DNA of 64,000 bases, from NCBI GenBank assembly GCA_030323885.1, contig CM059192.1:60505593-60569592 (forward strand). Reading direction: 5' to 3'. This document shows, one piece after another, positions 55,623 through 64,000 of the stretch (positions are counted from its first letter, which is position 1; the number at the start of each line of letters is the position of its first letter). Position numbers and translations under genes: made by a program. The notes under the pieces were generated by a model. That model was not told the DNA's origin and did no database searches. It was given only the letters and a program-made list of their open reading frames with translations. Source of the DNA: Branchipolynoe longqiensis. Its lineage: Eukaryota; Annelida; Polychaeta; Phyllodocida; Polynoidae.

Positions 55623-55988
55623 GGCTCAAATCTATTAAATGCTATCATATTTAACAGAATTACATACGCAATAAGTGATATTTCATGAAATTAACCTTAA
55701 ATTCGAAGCAATATTAATGCTGCTGCCGCAACGGCGGCGATATTAATATTTTTGAATCGACGAATGCAAGCAACCGCCGCCGCCGCCAGTATGGAAAGCA
55801 CCCGTCGATGCGGCGGCGACGGCGATTTGTTTACTTTTCGTTCGTCGATTCGAAAATATAAATATTAATATCGCCGCCGTTGCGGTGGCAGCGATAATAC
55901 TGCTTCGAATTTAGGGTTAATTTCATGAAATTTCACTTATTGCATATGTAATTCTGTTAAATATGATTGCATTGAATAGATTTGGGCC
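55623..55988. mobile_element. 366 bp near-perfect palindromic element with GCC-rich loop
   Basis: Arms of about 150 bp (55623-55770 and 55835-55988) are near-complete inverted repeats, each with GGCGGCGATATTAATATTT and TTAACCTTAAATTCGAAGC-type sequence. Ends are GGCTCAAATCTATT and GGCCCAAATCTATT, with TA on each side, which fits a TA target duplication (Tc1/mariner type). The loop is a GCC/GGC run. No coding frame. Confidence 0.8.
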
Positions 55989-56029
55989 TAATATATTGCC
56001 GCCGATGCAGCGGGATTGGCAGTATGGAT

Positions 56030-56206
56030 ATCGACGTCGCTGCGGTGGCGGCGATTTGTTTACTTTACATTCGTCGATTCGACACTATTAATATCGCCGC
56101 CAATGCGGCGGTAGCCTTAATAACGTTTCGAATTTAGGGTTAAATTGATAAAATTTCACTTATTGCGTATGTAATTATGTTAAATGTGATCGCATTCAAT
56201 AGATTT
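56030..56206. repeat. third arm of the palindromic element
   Basis: This is a further copy of the right arm: GGCGGCGATTTGTTTACTTT, ATTAATATCGCCGCC, CGAATTTAGGGTTAAAT and AATAGATTTGGCCC. It lies 40 bases downstream in the same orientation as the right arm. Confidence 0.8.
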
Positions 56207-56497
56207 GGCCCGAGTCGGTCCCTACCCCAGCCCTTATACCTGCTACTGAGTGGGGGTAGCTTACCCTACTTTTACCCCCAGGGTTTGCATACCCCGGTCA
56301 CATGCATACCGACTTTTCGCCGCTACCCTGGATATCCCCTCTACCCCCAGGGGTAGAGCGCTACCACCGCCCCATGCATATGGGCTCTGGTTTCCACCAG
56401 CAATTCGGGTTGGGGTGTGGGGGGTTAGCTTGCGGACTCGACGCGATACGGCTGTTTATGTGCTGCGTTGTCATTATCGTTATGTACGCCCGCTCCT
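56207..56497. other. unrecognised sequence
   Basis: Repeated TACCCC/GGGGTA motifs from 56220 to 56360, otherwise nothing. Confidence 0.35.
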
Positions 56498-56640
56498 GCC
56501 CCCCCCCCCCCCCCCACCTCCCATCCCCAACACCCCTACCCCTACCACATCCCCAACACACACACCCACCACCTCCCATCCCCAACACACCCACCCCAAC
56601 CCCACCCCAACCCCACCTCCCATCCCTAACACCCTCATAC
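56498..56640. repeat. C-rich simple repeat
   Basis: A run of about 15 C at 56500-56514 followed by CCCATCCCCAACACCC and CCCCAACCCCACC units. Open frames crossing it are Pro/Thr-rich artefacts. Confidence 0.9.
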
Positions 56641-58204
56641 CTCCTTCGTTGTCATCATACATCAGAGACTGCGGTTCCCACGACGGAGCGGCAAATCTAT
56701 GCCTGTATTTGGCATGGTACAAGTGACCCCCTGTGAACATTGAAGTGCGAGAAAGTGGCATTCAACACATGAGTATGTTAGCTTATGAATAATTCCAGCG
56801 TATTCTATGTAGACACTGCATGATGTTTGTCGTTGACATGTTTGTCCGGGATGTGTTATCGGTTCATATTAAAGGAAAATAGTGGAATTTGGGATCAAAT
56901 GTAACATCAGCGCTTGAAGATCTGGTCAATGTGATTTAAGCTTTATTCCTTAGGGGAATATTCTATGTATCTTAATGGAAGATCATGCTTCAAATGGGCA
57001 TTTTGCGCTCAAATCCAATAGGTTACGCAGTGCCATTAGATTTTGAGTACCTCATTGACTATGACCTCACGAGTCTTCAAATTTACTTTAAGTGATAGTA
57101 GGATTTGCACTAATTTCCAAGTCTGTAATATCCTAGCCTCTGTCTCTAAGGACATCCAGTGTGGCTAAATGACACTAATTGCCACAGCTTGAACACAGGG
57201 ACCTTTAGCCCACCATGATTTAGGCACACAATAATTCCTAGATAGTAGGTTGTTTCAAGAAATACAAATTATAACTACATAGCCACATTATAACTAGTCA
57301 CATTTGACCATAATAATTGTGACTAAGCAAAATTGTTTCGGTCATGTTACAGTCCCTTTAAGAACAATGCGAGCAAACCGTTGGCTGCATCCCACACGCG
57401 ATAGGGTTTATTCTCAATGTTTTATGTCAGGTCACACGTGTGCTGCTTTGAAGAGTCGACAAAATACTGCTCCACGCGCCATTTTGAATCAATCAAAGAA
57501 GAAAATTAACCTCTTTATTTTCACCTCATCCCACCCCAATACCATCACACCAGTGTTATAGTCTTGCACGTGGCAGGTCATTCTCTGTCAACGTGAGGAC
57601 GTGTTCTGTCGTCTTGCAAAACCCGGATAAATGTGTACTAAGCTAATATGAAACATCCAGAAGTAATTAAGCAGAATAGATGTCACACTTGCTTATGAAG
57701 TATGGTGAATGCTTACCTAATCTTACAAAAAAACAGAAACTAGTGCTTATGGGAGAGATTATATACAGCTCTATAATTTATACCAGTATCTAAACCAGTA
57801 TGTAGTATAATGGCAGAGAAAGGGGACATTTTCCCCCTTATACTGTTGATAGGTTGATCGTACAAAGGACGTGGGACAAGAGGATAATCTGCCTCTTCAG
57901 CCAGAACAATAGTGGACAATCTTATGGCAGTATATAAAGAAGGGCTTCTTGGAAGGATGCTACTATCTTTGCAAGACATTATTACAAACCATTTGAAAAT
58001 CCAGGTGTAGTTCAATGTGTAATTCTTGATACAGCAAATAATGTGTGAAACGTCACGAGTACTTCTAATCCCGTGTTTATGTAAAGGGACATGTCAATTG
58101 AATGAGGAGTTGTCTCCAGGGGCATATGTCAGTGTTATTGAGCCAAAACTAGTTTTGGATGGGATTTCTGGCTTAGCGGCGAAAACCCTTTCGTTTATTG
58201 GGAA
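56641..58204. other. unrecognised sequence
   Basis: About 1.6 kb with short open frames (57304-57561, 57740-58015) and no domain or element that I recognise. Confidence 0.3.
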
Positions 58205-58440
58205 CTTGCATCCTACCAACACCCATGGTCACATTGAGCCAGTCACCAACCTATGACAGTGAACACTCATTGTGTGGCGTTATAGCATTGCCTCACTTGG
58301 ATTCAGTGTAGCACGACATTCGGGCAAAGTACCGACAAATATAAAGTTTGTAAGGTTTTGATTTGACGAGGTCTGGGATCGAACCCAAGACCGCTGACAC
58401 GAGAAGTGGACACCCTACCCACTCGCACCCCTGTCTGATA
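58205..58440 (-). mobile_element. tRNA-derived SINE, family A, minus-strand copy
   Basis: The minus strand has a well-kept tRNA-like head: GGTGCGAGTGGGTAGGGTGT (A box) and GGTCTTGGGTTCGATCCCAG (B box), then AAATCAAAACCTTACAAACT and TTATATTTGTCGGTACTTTG and a body with GTTCACTGTCATAGG that aligns to the family A copy at 31426. The 3' tail is missing on this side. Confidence 0.7.
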
Positions 58441-58559
58441 GGATGCTATGAAGTAACTCTTCGATCTACTTTCCTGTCGCCAAGTCAGTAGCTTTATCGG
58501 GCGGGATTCACTCGTGTGACGACTGATGTTGCGGTGAATTTCTGACCTCAGCCACTCCT

Positions 58560-58606
58560 GATATGACCTTAGATGTTGCCAGGACGTAAACCTCCAACAA
58601 CCAACC
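58560..58606 (+). mobile_element. isolated retroposon 3' tail
   Basis: GATATGACCTTAGATGTTGC, then CAGGACGTAAACCTCC and CAACAACCAACC; same tail as in SINE family A, but in the direction opposite to the SINE copy just upstream. Confidence 0.65.
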
Positions 58607-58920
58607 ACTGACCTCGGCGGGCGGCCCGTGCTGCGCTCGGGCGGCGCGCCTTGCACGTGGGCCGACACCCGGCTGACTGCAGGTCGCTGTGGTACAGGCT
58701 TTGAAGCGGAGCACTGCGCAGCTCAGCGCGCATTACCGGGAAGCGGAAGTGACCGGCTGTGCGCCCCCTGGTGAGACGCGGCTGACCTGTCCGTTCTGAT
58801 TTCGCCGGCAGGGCGCATGTACTGCGTGTACTGGGGCCGTCATCGCGGGGAGCGAGAGGAGCTCTGCCCCGACACACCTCCACGTCATCGCCGAACAGGG
58901 TGAGCACCTGCTTCATGTGT
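58607..58920. other. CpG-rich segment with a possible short exon
   Basis: A GC- and CpG-rich island-like stretch in AT-richer surroundings. A pyrimidine-containing acceptor-like CGCCGGCAG ends at about 58811, and a donor-like CAGGGTGAGC begins at about 58899. Between them 58818-58902 reads as about 28 codons from an ATG. There is no homology that I recognise, so the exon is speculative; a CpG island promoter is equally possible. Confidence 0.2.
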
Positions 58921-59036
58921 GAGAGGTGTGGGTTAGAATCCCGGCTGTGTTAAACCAACAATGAAAAATGCATACCTATCATTACCCACCCTGGTGATTG
59001 GTGTTACAGGGATAGGGCATGGAGATCAATAGATAA

Positions 59037-59432
59037 AGTATTCACCCTGTACTCGCAGTACACGGGTGAATACCAACCCTATATAAAAACGGTCGAAAAA
59101 GCGGGTTAAGGAAATGAGAGCCTAATTTCACAATCTAAGAAGCAACATTTATTCTTTACATATGTCTTATTGATAGCCCGCTACCTTTGAGTTGAAAAAT
59201 ATAATATAATATCTAGTTTAATAAGATTTAAAAGTGAAATCGACGGCGTTCTCTGGCCGCCACCTTGTCTTTTTGCATTCTCTCCCATTTCACCAACTCT
59301 GTGGCAATATATGCAGCCATTTGATACTGGAGCCACAGTTTCTACTTCATGTTCCATACTGAACCTATTTTCGCCCGTATTTACACTACGTTGTCCTTCA
59401 CCCGTGTACTACAAGTACCGGGTGAATCTTTT
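59037..59432. repeat. pair of similar hairpins 360 bp apart
   Basis: A hairpin at about 59038-59073 (TATTCACCCTGTACT, loop, AGTACACGGGTGAATA) and one at about 59397-59428 (TTCACCCGTGTACT, loop, AGTACCGGGTGAA). They may mark the two ends of one element. Nothing in between is recognised. Confidence 0.5.
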
Positions 59433-59476
59433 ATCTCGGAGATCAACTGTCCATCAAGGAAATTTCTGCTGCTTAA

Positions 59477-60172
59477 AGCTGCATAGTCCGATGAAAAAAA
59501 TACAGAAATTCAAAACCATCGGACTATGCAACTTTAATCAACGAATGTAATAAACAAAAATCATTCAAAAGATGCGAATGGTCACAACGTTTACACATGT
59601 TATTTGGTACACCATTAAAGATGCAGTCTCATGGTTTTGGGTTTCTAGTGGTGTTTTTTTTTCAGATACATATGTTCATCGTTATAAGCTACTTTACTTT
59701 AGATAGAATTAACTTTTATTTTATATGGTTATCTTTGGAGATATTTGAAATACAAACATACAAAATTAATTGTGGCATGCATATCAAAACTCTGACACCC
59801 TAGCCTTAATTTCAGCAGTTATAAGCAGTAACAGGTTCTATTAAATTGACTTAGTATCCCCTTCTATGCATCAACAACTGCTTAATAAGTACACCAGAAA
59901 CTAAAGTGGATATGTAGAATCAAATCTAGATAACTGTTATGGTTTCAAAAAGTTGATGCTTTCTTCGGACATTGTTACTGCAGAAGTCTATAGTGTCAGA
60001 GTTTTGGCAAGCTTGCCAAAACTAATTTTCCATGTTTGGACTCAAAATATCTCAAAAGCTTACCATTTAAAATAAAAGTATTTTTGAACTAATGTAAAGT
60101 AGTAAAGTGATCGATCTACTATATTTATCTCAGACAAAATACGGAAATTCAAAACCATCGGACTATGCAACT
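59477..60172. mobile_element. 696 bp TTAA element, compound relative of 8988-9303
   Basis: Ends are AGCTGCATAGTCCGATG (left) and AGTTGCATAGTCCGATGG (right, minus strand), with exact TTAA flanks at 59473-59476 and 60173-60176. Within it, 59477-59533 is a complete 57 bp inverted-repeat unit that ends at a third TTAA (59534-59537). The rest holds a copy of the 8988 element's body and a partial second one in inverted orientation, with a 20 bp palindrome at 60002-60021. Confidence 0.8.
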
Positions 60173-60176
60173 TTAA

Positions 60177-60929
60177 CCTTGACAGTAAGATCACACACTG
60201 TGTATCCTAACAAGACGACCTCCAGAGAAGTTTCCTTGGGCATCCGTATCCTAAACAACCCTCGTCCGAATTTCTACTGCTTTGACAATGTGTAGTGAAC
60301 TTCTTTCAAGTACTATTTGGTGACTTTTCGTCAGACAGATTTTGGCACGTTGAAAATGAATTAATCGTTTTGCATGCCGAACAATAAAATAGATATCTAG
60401 TGACGATAGGTCGGACAGCTGAATAAATTTGGGTCGACTGATATACGGGAAATAAGTAGCCTTGCTTCGTAGAAAGAACTATTTTTCAGTTTTCTCTACA
60501 TGAACACATATTTTTGGAAGCGAGACCAGAAGACGCAGCATGAAGAACCATTGGCATTCTTGAATGGGGCTGGAATGAATATCAACTGACCACGTTTCCA
60601 TTCATAGATTTCTGCCCAGCCATCACAGTGGGAGTCTCGGCTTAAGTCCAGACACGCCCACTTCTGTGGACCCTTTGATAAGCCCGGAATGTAATCTGTC
60701 AGTAGCGGGTGTCCACCGGGGTGAACTGCTCATTTCTCTGAAGAGAAGATTTACTCCGTAGAAGTGTATCGTTCTGTGGTCTCCCTGCCCCCCTGTGGAT
60801 GTGAAGTCGGGTGGAAGGTGGTCTGCCCGCTAGGAAATGATGAAGTCAAATCGGGTCTGAGGCTGTCACTCGGGCGTTACTAATGCATGAGTCCAATTGT
60901 GGCTTCCTGTATTTACTCATTTCACTCTA
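60177..60929. other. unrecognised sequence
   Basis: About 750 bases without a recognised feature. Confidence 0.3.
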
Positions 60930-61160
60930 CTACAAATAGGTTACAGTAAATATGTTCATGTCAGTTGTGTTGGTCTTTATGTCATAATTTGTTTGGTATT
61001 CGTTCAAATTCATGTCATTGAACAGCACATTATTTGAATGTTGCCATTTGTAAATGGCTTGTTGTGTTTTCGTCAATGTCGAGATCAGGATGAGGAGCTT
61101 GACTGGTCCAAGTACTGTGCCCTGTGGCACACTGCTGATCACATCAGATGTTATGTATGT
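60930..61160 (-). pseudogene. LINE reverse transcriptase fragment (PQG motif)
   Basis: The minus-strand frame reads ISSVPQGTVLGPVKLLIL, the conserved RT motif B block of CR1/Jockey-like LINEs, followed by sequence that resembles the catalytic-core region in a damaged form (KWQHSNNVLFNDMNLN, where a FADD-type motif would be expected). It ends at about 60930. The rest of the LINE is absent. Confidence 0.7.
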
Positions 61161-61554
61161 ATTTTAGGGCGCTTAAAGAAAATCAGCTAAATATTTTGTA
61201 ATCTTATATCGAACATATTTATATTTGTTCTCACTCCAGCTACACGGCACATAAGGCAAAATTCCCCACCCCCATTTCTCACGCCAGCTGGGTGTATTGG
61301 GGTGGAGGAGTGAGCATTGCACACAAACATGCACTGGGGTGTATGGATATCATACCCCGTTGCTTTGGGGGTGGTTTGTAACCTTACGATGGTTACTGGT
61401 TGCAGAACTGCAACATTTATAGAGAGGCTCCGATAAATCGGCCTAATGTTTGGTTGAAGATTAATCTTCAGTAGGGAGTGTTGTAGAAGCTGGGGACATC
61501 TTTACAACATTGTAATGGCGAAGTCTTGAGGCGGCCCCAAATCTCTTCGGTCTG
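61161..61554. other. unrecognised sequence
   Basis: About 390 bases without a supported feature. Confidence 0.3.
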
Positions 61555-61940
61555 GCGGTAGTTGAGTGGTAGTTGGGCACTTGTATCCAGTCAACAGCAG
61601 CAAGGGTTTCGAGGAAGGCCGGGTAAAGATGGGTGCAGCTGGTTCCAGCAATGAGAACAAAGCAAGAGAAAACATAAAGGTACAGGGCCCCACCCAAGCA
61701 CACAACTCCCCTGGCAAGGGGGAGGAGTATGCCTGGGAGAAAAAAAAAGGGTAGAGTCTAGGAAAGAGAAATGAGGAGAGTTGAGTCAAAGGACCATGTC
61801 TATTTGCTCTATGGTGACCAACCAGCGAGCCATAGACACGGACAGAGTAAGAGTAGAAAGTGAAATGCTGGTGGTCTCCCCATCCTGGAACTCTTTTCAG
61901 ACATATCAAGGAGGAGCAAGGCCAGCGGAGAGCAGATAGA
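61555..61940 (-). repeat. dispersed repeat, copy 2 (inverted)
   Basis: Reverse complement of the repeat at 11779-12150. Matches include CCTGGAACTCTTTTCAGACA, GGAGGAGCAAGGCCAGC, GGTACAGGGCCCCACCCAAG and TGGTTCCAGCAATGAGAACA. Indels of a few bases separate the copies, so they are old. Confidence 0.7.
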
Positions 61941-62900
61941 GAGAGCTGTCTAAATACAATGGTAGTTCAGGATGTCTAAAAGAGGTGTTGGTAGGTCATT
62001 TAAAAAGGAATGTGACTTTTGTCTTCCTATGAGTAACAACATTCGTAGTTTCCCACATTCGTGACCCACTGCCTGGGTTAACATGCCACAGGCAACGAAC
62101 AGTAATATTCACTGGCATAGTTTTATTCCTAGATCAATTGAATGTTTTCCAAACATGACATTTACACCGGGGTTCTCTGTGCTGCCACGTAGCGGATTCC
62201 CAGATGTTGTCGCACAGAGTTCTTCATTGCACTGAACCTAAATCAGAATGTAAAGCAAGACTCGTACCACATTTGGTCACCAGGAACTATGTGTTTCAGG
62301 TTCCAGAGTGGTTTTAATGTGTGGCGCCTATAACAGAAGATAGGACTGTGAAGGATCCTAACCCATTTCTAGGCGGATAAACACGCCGGGCTCAGCTCCA
62401 GTCCTTCCTCAGGAACCAGCAGACAGTAGCTCAGAATACACGTCTCAGTAACTGTCGTTTGTACCAAGATGGTCGTGTCGTGCCATTACACGCCGATAAT
62501 ACAGCATATAAACACGATGGGTCCTGAAGGCGTGGGTGGTCGACTGTAAGGCTGGTAGCTGCGTTGCCTCGTGTTGACGTCATCAGGCCGCCATGCCACT
62601 ACGTCACGTGGTCACTTGGTGCGTTCCTCCCAATCCACAGCGTTGCCCCAAGCCTCGCCCCCGGCCTCTGCTGCTGCTTCACGGGACTCGCAAACAGCAA
62701 TGTTCCCCTCCTTCAGTTGAATTTTAAACCTGTAATCTACAGTTGCTTCATGAAAGCACGTGGTGTACAAGTAGGTTAGAAGTCACATAGTGGGGTTTTT
62801 AAATTGTGTGAGAAGTGACACGTGTGCGGTCTATACAGTAACATGATGCTGACAGTCCATCTGGTTCACATGCTTGGTTTTCATATGAGAGTACCGTCCT
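61941..62900. other. unrecognised sequence
   Basis: About 960 bases. A short open frame at 62564-62779 has no domain. Confidence 0.3.
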
Positions 62901-62946
62901 GATATGACCATATATGTGCTAGGACGTAAAACCCCAACAAACAAAC
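62901..62946 (+). mobile_element. isolated retroposon 3' tail
   Basis: GATATGACCATATATGTGCT, then AGGACGTAAAACCCC and AACAAACAAAC; same tail family as at 43225 and 58560. Confidence 0.6.
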
Positions 62947-63867
62947 GCATTACAGTAAAGAGCAGAATTCTCCAAAGAATTATCGCCTTGACTGCTTATT
63001 GCTTAGTATTCGTTTTAAACAGAAATATTAAGACAAAGGACTGAATTCTAAAATAATGTTTCTCTTAAATGACAACTTTGGATTGTATTGCATATTGATA
63101 AATCCCTGTCGTCATTTTATTAGTTGAATCTTCAGGAAGACAGAAAACACCTAATTATATCTGCTTGTTAAAATTTCATTCAGATAATAAAGTTGACTAA
63201 TTAACTTGTCTCACGCCGAGAAGTGTTCTTGCCAAGAATTGCCTATTTATGCATCATACGAAGATAATAATTTATTATTAATCCACACGAACCAGAGTTC
63301 ACAATGGCACCTTACCGTTTAAAATGACGGCTCTATCTTTACAGAAAAAAAAGGCTTCCTTTCTTCTGTTCTTTTAAAAGAAAGCAATTGTGAATTAAGG
63401 AGATATTAACCTCGTTTATTTGATACAGGACGATGTGTAGAAAAACAAAGCGCGTCCATTACCCTGTAGATATTTCTCATGACTTAAATTGTATATGAGG
63501 TCATATACTGCGCCTGCTGCTGTTCTGTGCTCCTAGATTTCAGTCGATAAAAGATTCTTATACACACAAAATAACAGGCAGTCTGCGTTAAGCTTAGGGT
63601 CTACTATTGCCTGATTCAAGTAGTATTTTTAAATGGACACAACACACAAATTTATTTTGGAGGGACTTGGAATGCGAGATACAATTTATTAAAGGTAAAA
63701 TAAAAGCCTTACAAGAGGATACACATTTGCATCTTTTGTTTACACACACATATATATATATATCTATATAATATAGGGGTATATACTTGATTTAATGGGA
63801 AGAGAGAGAACAGTGGAAAATGGTTCAATTTGTTTGTTATTTAAAATATTTAAGTGAGTTGCTCATA
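62947..63867. other. AT-rich unrecognised sequence
   Basis: About 920 AT-rich bases with a TA run at about 63748-63773. No gene. Confidence 0.3.
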
Positions 63868-64000
63868 CAGTAAAACCTCTCTAACCGACCACCTCCACAA
63901 ATCGAGCACTCCCCTATATTGATCGCTTTATTTGTAACCATATTCAAACTCCATAAACCGACCACCTGCATAAATGGACCTCTTAAATGTCGATTTAGAG
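63868..64000 (+). mobile_element. pogo/Tigger-like terminus, runs off the window
   Basis: CAGTAAAACCTCTCTAACCG preceded by TA (63866-63867) resembles the terminal inverted repeat of pogo/Tigger elements (Tc1/mariner superfamily), which start CAGT and use a TA target. ACCGACCACCT recurs at 63884-63894 and 63957-63967, as subterminal repeats do. The rest lies beyond the window. Confidence 0.55.

Overview
The window is eukaryotic, intron-age, repeat-rich DNA with no gene that I can defend as a host gene. The content points to an animal, most likely a marine invertebrate: a LINE with AP-endonuclease, reverse transcriptase and RNase H domains, a Ty3/gypsy element, tRNA-derived SINEs whose 3' tails read like the 'ccaggacgtaaaac...caaccaacc' tails common in lophotrochozoan genomes, many small inverted-repeat DNA elements, and several satellite arrays. 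Mollusc, annelid or brachiopod is a guess from general familiarity with such tails, not a computed result.

Layout. 1-2685: a cluster of strong hairpins (239-547), then unrecognised sequence. 2686-8367: three DNA elements in a row, two about 655 bp each that abut at one TTAA, then a 4.1 kb element that carries a frameshifted MADF/SANT-like gene, a 190 bp tandem repeat and a nested RTE-like LINE fragment. 8988-9303: a small element with TTAA ends. 9479-11703: a head-to-tail dimer of a promoter- and poly(A)-bearing (LTR-like) unit on the minus strand, whose second copy has gained a spacer with a 204 bp satellite. 11779-16105: a dispersed repeat, a 340 bp polypurine tract, a 203 bp solo LTR and 1.7 kb of CACACCTCA satellite. 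18486-20726: a LINE fragment, a gypsy 5' end with gag, and a second copy of the solo LTR. 24740-31740: a foldback element, a GC-only 10 bp minisatellite, SINEs, small inverted-repeat elements, and two elements whose cores are arrays of the same ~206 bp satellite. 32228-34241: 38 copies of a 53 bp unit without one indel. 36066-40812: a nearly full-length I/Nimb-like LINE, dead by a motif A Asp-to-Tyr change and a break in RNase H. 42010-46435: two direct SINE copies, an inverted-repeat element and a third, inverted copy of the satellite-cored element. 47386-54260: one end of another foldback element and a decayed gypsy element that lost its RT, has a 606 bp element inside integrase, and is followed by what looks like a decayed envelope-like frame. 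54748-64000: minisatellite, long palindromes, more SINE and LINE debris and, at the very end, a pogo/Tigger-like terminus.

How the parts relate. Autonomous-type machinery (LINE, gypsy, MADF partner gene) is present only as broken copies, while the short derivatives are numerous. The recurring theme is small DNA elements with termini built around GTCACAC/GTTCACAC-type sequence and with arms made of many copies of a family-specific short motif; one such element still encodes a DNA-binding MADF-like protein, which suggests (inference) that the motif arrays are protein binding sites. A second theme is satellite DNA packaged inside inverted-repeat elements, in three places here and with two different sets of ends. 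Nested insertions give relative ages: the gypsy copy is older than the element inside its integrase, and the 4.1 kb element is older than the LINE fragment in it.
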